From: Micromonospora sp. FIMYZ51
GTDB taxonomy: Bacteria > Actinomycetota > Actinomycetes > Mycobacteriales > Micromonosporaceae
Assembly: GCF_038246755.1 (NCBI RefSeq)
Contig: NZ_CP134706.1
Location: 372,001 to 436,000 of the forward strand
Length of the DNA stretch: 64,000 bases
Direction of reading: 5' to 3'
Part shown: positions 9,407 to 18,137 of the stretch, one piece after another
Numbering within the stretch: the stretch's first letter is position 1
Layout of the letters: each line of letters starts with the position of its first letter
Notes under the pieces: generated by a model
Databases searched by the model: none
Seen by the model: the letters and a program-made list of their open reading frames with translations, nothing else
Told to the model about the DNA's origin: nothing
Translations under genes and position numbers: made by a program

Positions 9407-10957
9407 GTGACCGAGTTCGAACTGCCACCGATCGACTACGTGGCACTCGCACCAATTCTGATCATGATGGGCGCGGCGGTGCTCGGGGTGCTGGTCGAGG
9501 CGTTCGTGCCCCGGCGGCTGCGGCACCCGATCCAGCTGCCGCTGGCGCTGTTGGCGGTGCTCGCCGCGCTCACCATGGTGGTGTTCAACGCCGACAAGCG
9601 CGTGATCACCATCGGGGTGATCGCCATCGACGGTCCCACGCTGTTCCTCCAGGGCGCGATCCTGGTCCTCTCGGCGCTGGCCCTGCTGCTGGTCGGTGAG
9701 CGGGCGATCGAGCGGGGTGGCGCGTTCGTCGCCCAGGCGGCGATCACCGCCGACTCGCCGGACGACCGGCGGCAGGCCGCGCAGGCCAGCGGGGCGGGCG
9801 AGGTCTACCCGCTGCTCACCTTCGCCGTCGGCGGCATGCTGATCTTCGTATCGGCGAACGACCTGCTGACCATGTTCATCGCACTTGAGGTCTTCTCGCT
9901 GCCGCTCTACCTGCTCTGCGCGCTGGCCCGTCGCCGGCGGCTGCTGAGCCAGGAAGCGGCGATGAAGTACTTCCTGCTCGGCGCGTACGCCTCGGCCTTC
10001 TTCCTGTTCGGGCTGGCGCTGCTCTACGGCTTCACCGCTGGCCTGGGCGACCGCCAGGCGGGTGTCGACTTCGCCACCATCCACGCGGCGGTGGCCAACT
10101 CGACGCAGAGCCCGGTGCTGCTCTTCGCCGGCATGGCGCTTGTCGCGATCGGTCTGCTGTTCAAGGCGGCTGCCGCGCCGTTCCACGTCTGGACGCCGGA
10201 CGTCTACCAGGGTGCGCCGACGCCGATCACCGGTTTCATGGCGGCCTGCACCAAGGTCGCCGCGTTCGGTGCCCTGCTGCGGGTGTTCCACGTCGCCTTC
10301 GAGGGCGCACGCTGGGACTTCACCCCGGTGATCGGTGCGGTGGCGGTGCTCACCATGCTTGTCGGCTCGGTGCTCGCGGTCACCCAGACCGACATCAAGC
10401 GGCTGCTGGCGTACTCCTCCATCGCGAACGCCGGGTACCTGCTGGTCGGGGTGCTCGCGCCGGGCCGGGAGGGGCTCTCCGGCACGATGTTCTACCTGGT
10501 CGCGTACGGCTTCACCGTGCTGGCCGCGTTCGCCGTGGTGACCCTGGTACGCGACGCCGACGGGGAGGCCACCCACCTGTCCCGTTGGGCTGGGCTCGGC
10601 CGGCGCTCGCCGCTCTACGCCTCGGTCTTCACCTTCATCCTGCTCGCCTTCGCTGGCATCCCGCTCACCAGCGGCTTCATCAGCAAGTTCGCGGTGTTCG
10701 CGCCGGCCCTGGACGGTGGGCACGCCTGGCTGGTGATCGTCGGTGTGCTGACCAGCATGGTGCTTGCCTTCCCGTACCTGCGGGTCGTGGTGATGATGTG
10801 GCTCTCCGAGCCGGGTGAGACGACTCCGACCGTCACCGTTCCCGGCGGGCTGACCTCGGCGGCGTTGGTGATCGGGGTGATCGCTACCCTGGTGCTCGGC
10901 GTGGTGCCGGGGCCGCTGCTTGAGCTGGCCAGCGGCGCTGCTGACTTCGTCCGGTAG
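9407..10957 (+). CDS. nuoN: NADH-quinone oxidoreductase subunit N (NuoN)
   Basis: NuoN is the third antiporter-like subunit of complex I and the last gene of the operon. The 516-aa product has about 14 hydrophobic segments, with FIALEVFSLPLYLL (helix-5 glutamate), LFKAAAAPFHVWTPDVYQG and QTDIKRLLAYSSIANAGY as family motifs. The GTG at 9407 is preceded by GAAAGG within the second repeat copy. A strong hairpin lies 20 nt after the stop. Confidence 0.95.
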   Translation: MTEFELPPIDYVALAPILIMMGAAVLGVLVEAFVPRRLRHPIQLPLALLAVLAALTMVVFNADKRVITIGVIAIDGPTLFLQGAILVLSALALLLVGERAIERGGAFVAQAAITADSPDDRRQAAQASGAGEVYPLLTFAVGGMLIFVSANDLLTMFIALEVFSLPLYLLCALARRRRLLSQEAAMKYFLLGAYASAFFLFGLALLYGFTAGLGDRQAGVDFATIHAAVANSTQSPVLLFAGMALVAIGLLFKAAAAPFHVWTPDVYQGAPTPITGFMAACTKVAAFGALLRVFHVAFEGARWDFTPVIGAVAVLTMLVGSVLAVTQTDIKRLLAYSSIANAGYLLVGVLAPGREGLSGTMFYLVAYGFTVLAAFAVVTLVRDADGEATHLSRWAGLGRRSPLYASVFTFILLAFAGIPLTSGFISKFAVFAPALDGGHAWLVIVGVLTSMVLAFPYLRVVVMMWLSEPGETTPTVTVPGGLTSAALVIGVIATLVLGVVPGPLLELASGAADFVR

Positions 10958-10976
10958 CCGTTCAGGACTGATTTCA

Positions 10977-11012
10977 GCGAGGGCCGGTCCACGCCTGTGG
11001 GCTGGCCCTCGC
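10977..11012 (+). terminator. Hairpin after the nuo operon
   Basis: A perfect 9-bp stem, GCGAGGGCC (10977-10985) with GGCCCTCGC (11004-11012), extends inwards by seven more pairs (two of them G-U) to a 4-nt loop. It stands between nuoN and the prenyl synthase. No U-tract follows, as is usual for actinomycete terminators. Confidence 0.65.
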
Positions 11013-11065
11013 CGCGTATCCCCGGTCCGGTGCAGGTAGAGCCCGTGTGGCATGGTGGAGACGTG

Positions 11066-12133
11066 GTGATTCGGGGTGACGAGCGTTCAGGTGCCACCGG
11101 TTCCGGCGGTCGCCGGGACAGGCTCGGCGCGGGTCAGTTCGGCGCGCTCGGCCTGCATCTCGCCGACGCCCGCAGCGAGGAGTCCGTGCTGGGGCTGCTG
11201 GAGGCCGTGGAGGCGGAGCTGCGGGAGACCGTGGCCAGTGCCGACCCGTTCGTGACCGAGGCGGCCCGTCACCTGGTGGAGGCCGGCGGCAAGCGGTTCC
11301 GGCCGCTGCTGGTGGCGCTGGGCGCCCAGTTCGGCGATCCGGTCCGCGCGCAGGTCGTCTCGGCCGCCGTGGTGGTGGAGCTGACCCACCTCGCCACGCT
11401 CTACCACGACGACGTGATGGACGAGGCGTCGGTGCGCCGGGGCGCGCCGAGCGCAAACTCCCGCTGGACCAACTCGGTCGCCATCCTGGTCGGTGACTAC
11501 CTCTTCGCCCGCGCCGCAGACGTCGCCGCCGAGCTGGGCCCCGAGGCGGTACGCCTCCAGGCGCGTACCTTCGCCCGGCTGGTGCACGGTCAGATCGCCG
11601 AGACCGTCGGTCCGCGCGACGACGACCCGGTGGCGCACTACCTGCGGGTGATCGCGGAGAAGACCGGTTCGCTTATCGCCACCAGCGCACACTTCGGCGG
11701 TCTGTTCAGCGGGGCCGCGCCGGAGCACGTGGCGGCGCTTGCCGGCTACGGCGAGACCATCGGGGTGGCGTTCCAGCTCTCCGACGACCTGCTCGACATC
11801 GCCAGTGAGTCGGCGGAGTCCGGCAAGACCCCCGGCACCGATCTGCGCGAGGGGGTGCCGACTCTTCCGGTGCTCTACGCCCTCGGATCGGACGACGCGG
11901 ACGCCGCGTCCGTGCGGCTGCGGGAGATCCTGGCCACCGGCCCGCTTACCGACGACGCCCTGCACGCCGAGGCGCTCGGCCTGCTCCGGGAGAGCCCGGC
12001 GCTCAAGCGGGCCCGCGAAACCGTGCGCAGCTACGCCGAGGACGCCCGCGCCCAACTCGCCCCCCTGCCGGACACTCCGGCCCGGCGTGCGCTCGAATCC
12101 CTCTGCAACCACATCGCCGACCGCACCAACTGA
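11066..12133 (+). CDS. Long-chain polyprenyl diphosphate synthase
   Basis: This trans-isoprenyl diphosphate synthase condenses isopentenyl diphosphate onto an allylic primer. In this position after nuo it probably makes the side chain of menaquinone, the electron acceptor of complex I. Both aspartate-rich motifs are intact: DDVMD in LYHDDVMDEA and DDLLD in LSDDLLDIA. GGKRFRPLL and the RRG after the first motif are also typical. I chose the GTG at 11066 because GGAG lies 5 nt upstream; GTG 11063 is in frame but too close. The product is 355 aa, normal for the family. Chain length cannot be read with certainty. Confidence 0.9.
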   Translation: MIRGDERSGATGSGGRRDRLGAGQFGALGLHLADARSEESVLGLLEAVEAELRETVASADPFVTEAARHLVEAGGKRFRPLLVALGAQFGDPVRAQVVSAAVVVELTHLATLYHDDVMDEASVRRGAPSANSRWTNSVAILVGDYLFARAADVAAELGPEAVRLQARTFARLVHGQIAETVGPRDDDPVAHYLRVIAEKTGSLIATSAHFGGLFSGAAPEHVAALAGYGETIGVAFQLSDDLLDIASESAESGKTPGTDLREGVPTLPVLYALGSDDADAASVRLREILATGPLTDDALHAEALGLLRESPALKRARETVRSYAEDARAQLAPLPDTPARRALESLCNHIADRTN

Positions 12134-12207
12134 TCCCCACCGCAGACCGGCGTTGATCGAGAGCGTCCGGTCGCCGGGCGCCGCGCTGCTCGACGCGAAC
12201 TTCTTGA

Positions 12208-13392
12208 TCAGCCCCGGGTGGGGGCGGGCAGAAGGCGGGTGGCGGTGAGCATCAGGGCAGCGGCCAGGAGCATGGCCCCGGCCGCCGTGAGCCACATGGC
12301 GGAATAGCCGGTGGTGGCGGCCAGCGGGCCCAGGGTGAGTGGGCCGAGGCAGCCGCCCGCGTACACCCCGGTCTGGGTGATCGAGGTGGCAGCGGCCGGG
12401 GCCTGCGGATGCAGCCGGACCACGGCGAAGTTCATCAGCCCCGGCCAGGACCAGCCCAGACCGAAGCCGAGCAGTACGCCCACCACAAGTGCCCCGGGGC
12501 CGGCAAGCGCGAGCAGGCCCAGGCCCACGGCACCGACGACAAGCATGCCGGCGATCACCGACACCTGCCCACCGGAGCGACGGTCGGCCAGCCAGCCGAC
12601 GCCGACCCGGGCGGCGACGCAGACCGCGCTGCCGAGGGTCAGGGTGAGCCCGGCCAGCGCCGGTCCGAGACCCCGGTCGACCGAGGCGTCCACCACGAAG
12701 GTGCCGAGTGCGTTCGCCGCTCCTGCGGCGAGCGTCGCGGCCACCCCGAGGACGACCAGGCCCGGCGTGGCCCGGCCGGCCCGGCGGTCCGGCCGCCGGT
12801 GCGGCGTACGTCCCTGCGCGGGCACTGCGGGCAGGGTGGCCAGCGCGGCGACGGCGGCGGCCACGAACGCCCACCGCCAGCCCACGGTGAGCGCGAGGCC
12901 GGGCACGGCCGCACCGGCCAGCAGGGTGGCGGCCGGGACGGCGGCCTGCTTGACGCCGAACGACAGACCCTGCCGCCGCGCCGGGACCTGGCGAGCCAGC
13001 AGCGCATTGCTTGCGAGTTGACCGAGCGCGTTGGCGGTGCCGGCCACTGCCAGTAGGCCGACAAGCACCGGGTAGGACCGGGCGAGGGCGGCCACGGCGA
13101 GCAGGGAGCCGGCCGCCACCAGGATGCCGGCGCGGGCCACCACGTCGCCACCCCAGCGCTCGACAAGCGCGCCGGAGGGTACCGAGGCGAGCGCGCCGAC
13201 GCCGAAGTAGACCGCCACGACGACGCCGAGCCCGGCGGGGGAGAAGCCCAGTTCCTCGCGCATCTGGACGGCGAGCCCACCGACCAGGAAGACCGGCAGT
13301 ACGCAGACGATGGTGACGGCGACGGCGACGCCGCTGGCGCGTACGGGGTGGGTGACGGGCGGTTCGGTGCGGATCGGGGCGGTGCGGGTCAT
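12208..13392 (-). CDS. MFS transporter
   Basis: This 394-aa protein has 12 hydrophobic segments and the MFS inter-helix signature as SGALVERWGG after helix 2, with a degenerate second copy GWLADRRSGG after helix 7. It resembles the CynX/NimT-like or general efflux branch; the substrate is unknown. The start is ATG at 13392. It is transcribed divergently from an IclR regulator with a 154-bp shared control region, so the regulator is a likely controller. It converges with the prenyl synthase gene, and I see no strong terminator in the 74-bp gap. Confidence 0.85.
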   Translation of the reverse strand: MTRTAPIRTEPPVTHPVRASGVAVAVTIVCVLPVFLVGGLAVQMREELGFSPAGLGVVVAVYFGVGALASVPSGALVERWGGDVVARAGILVAAGSLLAVAALARSYPVLVGLLAVAGTANALGQLASNALLARQVPARRQGLSFGVKQAAVPAATLLAGAAVPGLALTVGWRWAFVAAAVAALATLPAVPAQGRTPHRRPDRRAGRATPGLVVLGVAATLAAGAANALGTFVVDASVDRGLGPALAGLTLTLGSAVCVAARVGVGWLADRRSGGQVSVIAGMLVVGAVGLGLLALAGPGALVVGVLLGFGLGWSWPGLMNFAVVRLHPQAPAAATSITQTGVYAGGCLGPLTLGPLAATTGYSAMWLTAAGAMLLAAALMLTATRLLPAPTRG

Positions 13393-13472
13393 GGTGAGGC
13401 CAACCTATGCCAGTCGCCGCTGGGCAACGGAAAGTGCGGCCGAAATCACCTCGCGTATGTGATGATCTTGGA

Positions 13473-13506
13473 TGCTCCACCCGATCAGGCATTTCGCGAT
13501 GGAGCA
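13473..13506. promoter_or_regulatory. Inverted repeat in the MFS / iclR control region
   Basis: TGCTCCA (13473-13479) and TGGAGCA (13500-13506) form a perfect inverted repeat with 20 bp between arms. They lie upstream of the chosen iclR start and within the divergent promoter region. It is a candidate operator for the IclR protein, but family operators vary and nothing else supports the assignment. Confidence 0.35.
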
Positions 13507-13546
13507 CTTTTTCATATGGTGTAAGTCCCCGGTGGCGGAGGTGGTT

Positions 13547-14329
13547 GTGCGTGACCCCCTGGCGGAACCTTCGGACCTGATCCGGAGCGTCTCCCGCGCA
13601 CTGCGAGTGCTCGAGTCGGTCGGTCGTGCCCCGCGCGGGCTGACCGTGAAGCAGATCGCCCGACGATGCGAGCTGACCGTGGCGACCACCTACCACCTCG
13701 TCCGCACCCTCGCGTACGAGGGCTACGTGATCCGCCGGGAGGACGGCACGTACATCGTGGGGCTGGAGGTCGCCGACCGCTACCGCGAGTTGGTCGCCGC
13801 GTTCCGCGGTTCGCCTGCGGTCGGGGAGAACCTGCGCCGGACCGCCCTGGAGACCGGTTGGAGTCACTACCTCGGCCGGTTCGTGGGCGGCCAGGTGGCG
13901 ATCACCGCAGTGGCGGAGGGAAATCGCTCGCCGCACCTGGAGGAGCTCATCCCGGGCTTCGACGAGGGGGCGCACGCGACCGCGCTGGGCAAGGCGCTGC
14001 TCGCCACGCTCACCGCCGAGCAACGTCACCGCTACCTGCGTGAGTACGGCATGCGCCCGTTCACCAGCGCCACGCTCACCACTCCCGAGGCGTTCGAAGC
14101 CGATCTGGCCGCCGGGGAACGGCGCGGCATGCAGTTGGAGATGGGCCAGTACCGGCAGGGGGTGGCCTGTGCGGCGGTGCTGATCAGCCCGGACAAGGAC
14201 ATGGAGCGGCGCACGGTGCTGGCCTGCGCGCTGCCGGCCAGCGAGATGATGACCTCCGCCCGCGTGGTCCGGACGAAGCTGCTCGCTGCCGCCCGCACGC
14301 TCGCCGACTGCCTCGCCGCCGAAATCTGA
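13547..14329 (+). CDS. IclR-family transcriptional regulator
   Basis: The 260-aa protein has an N-terminal winged helix-turn-helix (SVSRALRVLE, then LTVKQIARRCELTVATTYHLVRTL about residues 12-60) and a C-terminal GAF-like IclR effector domain (HATALGKALLATL is the conserved stretch). I chose GTG 13547, with GGAGG 5 nt upstream, because the frame's longer form adds 25 non-family residues. It probably controls the divergent MFS gene and itself; the ligand is unknown. Confidence 0.85.
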   Translation: MRDPLAEPSDLIRSVSRALRVLESVGRAPRGLTVKQIARRCELTVATTYHLVRTLAYEGYVIRREDGTYIVGLEVADRYRELVAAFRGSPAVGENLRRTALETGWSHYLGRFVGGQVAITAVAEGNRSPHLEELIPGFDEGAHATALGKALLATLTAEQRHRYLREYGMRPFTSATLTTPEAFEADLAAGERRGMQLEMGQYRQGVACAAVLISPDKDMERRTVLACALPASEMMTSARVVRTKLLAAARTLADCLAAEI

Positions 14330-14330
14330 A

Positions 14331-14383
14331 CCCGAGGCTGGCTGCCGGGCCCCGATCCCCGAGGCTGGCTGCCGGGCCCCGAT
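14331..14383 (+). repeat. Tandem 26-bp duplication after iclR
   Basis: Two identical 26-bp copies (14331-14356 and 14358-14383), beginning CCCGAGGCTGGCTGCCGGGC, lie directly after the iclR stop. A weaker third partial copy follows near 14390. The sequence is non-coding on both strands as far as I can see. Confidence 0.7.
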
Positions 14384-14422
14384 TCTCGACGCTGGGCTGC
14401 CCCGCCGGCCGGGTTGACCGCA

Positions 14423-14453
14423 ACGGCCCTCTCCCTGGTGGGGAGAGGGCCGT
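14423..14453. terminator. Bidirectional hairpin between iclR and phoX
   Basis: A perfect 13-bp stem, ACGGCCCTCTCCC (14423-14435) and GGGAGAGGGCCGT (14441-14453), has a 5-nt loop. It separates the converging iclR and phosphatase genes and could end transcription from either side. Confidence 0.75.
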
Positions 14454-14509
14454 CGGCCAGCGGCGGACGCCGGGCGGGGTCGTACCCGGTCCGCCGCCGA
14501 GCCGCCGGG

Positions 14510-16633
14510 TCAGCTGCCGATGGGGCCGCCGTCCAGCCGCCAGGTGACCACCACGCCCGGCTTGGCGTAATCGCCGTCGGGCCAGGTGGAGGCCGGGTTC
14601 TCGACCGTCGCACCGGTGATCTCGCCGGGGTGCTGCACGGCCACGAAGACCGAACGGTTGTCGCCGGTGATGAACGGCCCGCAGGTCTCCGCGCCGTACG
14701 GCACGGTCAGGAACTGCTTCAGGTGGCCCCGCTCGGGCCCCTCCAGTGCGGTGGCGAAGAGACCGTCGTTACTGCCCAGCGCGTTGCCGTCGGTGGAGAT
14801 CCAGAGGTTGCCGGTGGCGTCGAAGGCCACGTTGTCCGGGCAGGAGATCGGCGAGACCTTGCTCTTGTCGTACCCGGCGAAGTAGGTCGACTCGTCGGCC
14901 GGGTCACCGCAGACGATCGGCAGCGACCAGGCGAAGGTCTCGGCGGTGTGGTCGCCCCGTTCCTCGACCAGTTCGAGGAGCTGCCCGTGCCGGTTGCCGG
15001 TACGCGGGTTGGCCTCGTCCGGCTTCGGGTTGCTGCCGACCCCCCGGTTGGTGTTGTTCGTCAACGCCACGTACACCTTGCCGGTGAGCAGGTTCGGCTC
15101 GACGTCCTCCGGCCGGTCCATCTTGGTCGCGCCGACCTTGTCCCCGGCGAACCGGGTGAAGGTGAGCACCTCGGCCGCGCTCATCCCGGGCACGAACGAC
15201 CGGTTGCCGCTGACCAGCTTGATCCAGCGACCCCGGCCATTGAACGCACCGTCGCGTGGCAGCCGACCGGAACCGTCGATCTCGTCGGCGCTTGTCTGCT
15301 CCAGCTTGGCGACGTAGAGCGTGCCGGATTCGAGCAGGGTCAGGTTGTGCCGGCGGGCGACCGGGGAGTTGCCAGGCATGAACTTCTTGTCGGAGACGAA
15401 CTTGTAGAGGTAGTCGAAGCGCTCGTCGTCGCCCAGGTACGCGACCACGTGCCCGCTGCGGGCCACGATGACGTTCGCGCCCTCGTGCTTGAACCGGCCC
15501 AGCGCGGTGTGCTTGCGCGGGCGGCTCTGCGGGGCGTGCGGATCGATTTCCACGATCCAGCCGTGCCGGTTCGCCTCGTTCGGGTGCTTCGCCAGGTCGA
15601 AGCGGTCGGCGGCGCGGTCCCACCGGCGGCTGCCGCTGGGGTAGCGGACGGTGGTGTTGATGCCGTAGCGGGCCAGCCGGGCCTTCTCCGCCTCGGGCAC
15701 GGCGTCGCCGCCGACGAAGTACTGGTTGAAGTTCTCCTCGCCGGAGAGCACGGTGCCCCACGGCGTGACCCCACCGGCGCAGTTGTTGAGCGTGCCGATG
15801 ACGGTACGGCCCTTCGGGTCGGCGGCCGTCTTCACGAAGGCCGAGCCGGCCGCCGGACCGGTCAGCTCGAACGGGCTGCTCAGCGCGTCGACCCGGCGGT
15901 TGTACGGGCGGCGGCCCGAGGTGACCGGCCGCCACTGACCGGTGTCGGCCACCCGCTCGATCTCCACCACGGACATGCCGTGCGCGGCCATCGCCACCCG
16001 CACCTGCTCGACGGTGAGCGCCTCCTGGCTGGTGAAGCCGGGGAACATCAGGTCCTCGTTCGTGTACTCGTGGTTGACCACGAGCAACGCCCGCTTGCCG
16101 CCCTTGTCCAGTGGCAGCACGCCGACGAAGTCGTTGTTGTAGCCGAACTGCTTGGCCTGCGCCGCCGCGGTCTGCCGGCGCAGGTCGAACCGTGGCGCGC
16201 CGGGCACCACCGGGTCGCCCCAGCGGATCACCACGGCGTGGTCGTACCCGTTCGGCACCACGAGGCTGTCCAGAGTGTTCGGCGGGATGGGCTTGAAGGT
16301 CAGCGCGCCGCTGCCGATGCCCTTTCCGCCGCTGCCGTTGCCGGCACCGGCCGGCGGGGTCGGCGAGTTCGGTGCCGCGACGGCGGCACCCGCACCGGCC
16401 GCCGCGCCGGCCGCACCGCCGAGACCGAGCACCAGGGCGCCGACCGCACCGGCGCGGACCACACCCCGGCGGGAGACCTCGGCGTTCACCAGGTCACCGA
16501 GGTACGCGTTGTCGGAGGTGTTGGGGACCGGATGGTCACAGGCGTTGCCGCAGCGGTATAGGCAGGTCATGGCGTCGCGGCTGCCGTGGCGCGGGGTGGC
16601 CAGCAACGGCAGCAGTCGGGGACGGTCGCTCAT
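14510..16633 (-). CDS. phoX: PhoX-family alkaline phosphatase (DUF839), Tat-exported
   Basis: PhoX enzymes are secreted, iron/calcium-dependent phosphatases that release phosphate from organic esters. The 707-aa product carries a twin-arginine region (SRRGVVRAGAVGALVLG, about residues 50-66) after a polar N-region with the cluster CLYRCGNACDHP. An alanine-rich stretch and the DUF839 body follow (for example NHEYTNEDLMFPG, GTLNNCAGGVTPWGT, ENPASTWPDG). The ATG at 16633 has AGGAGG 8 nt upstream; the frame stays open 56 codons further but without family similarity. The gene stands alone and faces away from the sigma factor gene. I saw no clear PHO box. Confidence 0.88.
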   Translation of the reverse strand: MSDRPRLLPLLATPRHGSRDAMTCLYRCGNACDHPVPNTSDNAYLGDLVNAEVSRRGVVRAGAVGALVLGLGGAAGAAAGAGAAVAAPNSPTPPAGAGNGSGGKGIGSGALTFKPIPPNTLDSLVVPNGYDHAVVIRWGDPVVPGAPRFDLRRQTAAAQAKQFGYNNDFVGVLPLDKGGKRALLVVNHEYTNEDLMFPGFTSQEALTVEQVRVAMAAHGMSVVEIERVADTGQWRPVTSGRRPYNRRVDALSSPFELTGPAAGSAFVKTAADPKGRTVIGTLNNCAGGVTPWGTVLSGEENFNQYFVGGDAVPEAEKARLARYGINTTVRYPSGSRRWDRAADRFDLAKHPNEANRHGWIVEIDPHAPQSRPRKHTALGRFKHEGANVIVARSGHVVAYLGDDERFDYLYKFVSDKKFMPGNSPVARRHNLTLLESGTLYVAKLEQTSADEIDGSGRLPRDGAFNGRGRWIKLVSGNRSFVPGMSAAEVLTFTRFAGDKVGATKMDRPEDVEPNLLTGKVYVALTNNTNRGVGSNPKPDEANPRTGNRHGQLLELVEERGDHTAETFAWSLPIVCGDPADESTYFAGYDKSKVSPISCPDNVAFDATGNLWISTDGNALGSNDGLFATALEGPERGHLKQFLTVPYGAETCGPFITGDNRSVFVAVQHPGEITGATVENPASTWPDGDYAKPGVVVTWRLDGGPIGS

Positions 16634-16791
16634 CGGCGGAGCCTCCTGGGGTTGGGCGCGCCGGCGCAGCTCACCGGCGGGTACCCGCCGGACGCTAGGA
16701 GGGCGTGGTGAGCGCGGGTCAGCCTCGACCTGAACCGGCGATGAACTCCGCGCTGGGAATCCCATCTTGAGCTGGGGCTGAACCGATCGGC

Positions 16792-17370
16792 GTGACCGCA
16801 CGTATCTCCGGTCGTAACGCCGCGCCCGCTCGTGACGAGAGCGAGGAGAGGACCATCAGCGACCACGACGCCCACCTGCTGCGCGCCCTGCACGACGAGC
16901 ATGGCGAGGCGCTGTACACGCACGCCCTGCGGCTGGTCAACGGCGACCGGCAGCGGGCCGAGGACCTCGTCCAGGAGACGCTGCTGCGGGCCTGGCGACA
17001 TCCGGAGTCGCTCGACCCGCGTCGTGGCTCGGTGCGCGCCTGGCTCTTCACCACCGCCCGTAACCTGGCCATCGACGCCTGGCGCCGGCGCTCGACCCGG
17101 GTCGGCGAGGTCTACACCGACGAACTGCCCGAGCCGCCGGAGGTGGTCGACGAGACCGAACGCGCCGTCGAGGCGTGGACCGTGGCGGAGGCGCTGAACC
17201 GACTCAGCCCGTCCCATCGGGATGTCCTGGTCGAGTGCTTCTACCAGGGGCGATCGGTGGCCGAGGCGGCTTCCCGGCTCGGCGTGCCACCGGGCACGGT
17301 GAAGTCCCGGACGCACTACGCCCTGCGCTCACTACGGTTGGTGCTGGCCGAGATGGGGGTGACCGGATGA
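16792..17370 (+). CDS. ECF RNA polymerase sigma factor
   Basis: This 192-aa sigma-70-family factor has region 2 (GDRQRAEDLVQETLLRAWRH, then RAWLFTTARNLAIDAWRRR) and region 4 (LSPSHRDVLVECFYQGRSV, then VPPGTVKSRTHYALRSLR). The next gene overlaps by 4 nt and encodes a zinc-finger anti-sigma factor, so the pair works as a membrane-linked signalling switch. It resembles the SigL/RslA pair of mycobacteria. The start is GTG 16792; regulon and signal cannot be read here. Confidence 0.9.
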   Translation: MTARISGRNAAPARDESEERTISDHDAHLLRALHDEHGEALYTHALRLVNGDRQRAEDLVQETLLRAWRHPESLDPRRGSVRAWLFTTARNLAIDAWRRRSTRVGEVYTDELPEPPEVVDETERAVEAWTVAEALNRLSPSHRDVLVECFYQGRSVAEAASRLGVPPGTVKSRTHYALRSLRLVLAEMGVTG

Positions 17371-18065
17371 GCCGCTGCGACTTCGCGTACGACGATGGGG
17401 CGTACGTGCTGGGCGCCCTGTCGCCGGCCGACCGGGCGGCCTACGAACGGCATCTGGTCGACTGCCCGGCCTGCCAGCAGTCGGTTTCCGAGATCGCGGT
17501 GCTGCCCGGCCTGCTCGGCCGGCTGGATCCGGCGAGCCTGGAGCAGTTCCTTCCGCCGCCGGAGAACCCCCGGGTGCCCGAACTGCTCAGCGCCGCCCGG
17601 GAGCGCCGACGCCGCGAGCGGCAGGCCAACCGCCTGCGGTACGCGGTCACCGGCCTGGCGGCGGCCGCGTTCGCCCTGATCGTCGGCTTCGGCGTGGCGA
17701 CGGTGCTGCCCGGCGAACAGCCAGCTCCCCCGCCGTCGGTGGCCCAACCACGGATGGTGGAGATGGCGCCGGTGGCCGGTACGGTGCCGGTGCACGCCGA
17801 GGTCGGCTTCCGGGGCACCGACTGGGGCACCGAGGTCACCATGCACTGCGGGTACGACGAGCGGGCCGGCTACGGCAAGGCGCACGCCTTCCGACTGGTG
17901 GCGCACGCCGCGGACGGCAGGACGGAGCAGATCGGCTCGTGGCGGGCCGCTCCCGGTGACGACCTGCGGATCACCGGGGCGACCCAGTTCACCAACGCCG
18001 AGCTGGTGCGCCTGGAACTGATCCGCGCCGACGGCACCCCCGTCCTCGCCTACGACGTGCCCTGA
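17367..18065 (+). CDS. Zinc-finger anti-sigma factor, membrane anchored
   Basis: The 232-aa product starts with a zf-HC2 anti-sigma domain. The motif H-x3-C-x2-C is visible as HLVDCPAC near residue 30, with an upstream Cys at residue 4. One transmembrane helix (YAVTGLAAAAFALIVGFGVA, about residues 92-111) and an extracellular domain with a conserved-looking GTDWGTEVTMHCGY follow. The ATG at 17367 overlaps the sigma factor stop, which implies coupled synthesis. It should hold the upstream sigma factor inactive at the membrane. Confidence 0.88.
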   Translation: MSRCDFAYDDGAYVLGALSPADRAAYERHLVDCPACQQSVSEIAVLPGLLGRLDPASLEQFLPPPENPRVPELLSAARERRRRERQANRLRYAVTGLAAAAFALIVGFGVATVLPGEQPAPPPSVAQPRMVEMAPVAGTVPVHAEVGFRGTDWGTEVTMHCGYDERAGYGKAHAFRLVAHAADGRTEQIGSWRAAPGDDLRITGATQFTNAELVRLELIRADGTPVLAYDVP

Positions 18066-18090
18066 GCTGCGGTTCCGGTCCGGCCGCAGC
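18066..18090. terminator. Short hairpin after the sigma / anti-sigma pair
   Basis: GCTGCGG (18066-18072) and CCGCAGC (18084-18090) form a 7-bp stem around a GC-rich loop. It starts right after the anti-sigma stop and before the converging permease gene. Confidence 0.5.
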
Positions 18091-18137
18091 GCGCACCTCG
18101 GCCGTCGCTTTCGTCGAGCCCGACTGGGGCCGCCCGA

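Noticed and set aside
5214..11053. Three long minus-strand frames opposite nuoJ-nuoN
   Set aside because: They mirror the codon-position GC of the nuo genes and read as low-complexity; no start signals or domains.
11087..14029. A 980-aa minus-strand frame spanning the prenyl synthase, the MFS gene and iclR
   Set aside because: It overlaps three clear genes and shows no domain; it is open only because stop codons are rare at this GC.
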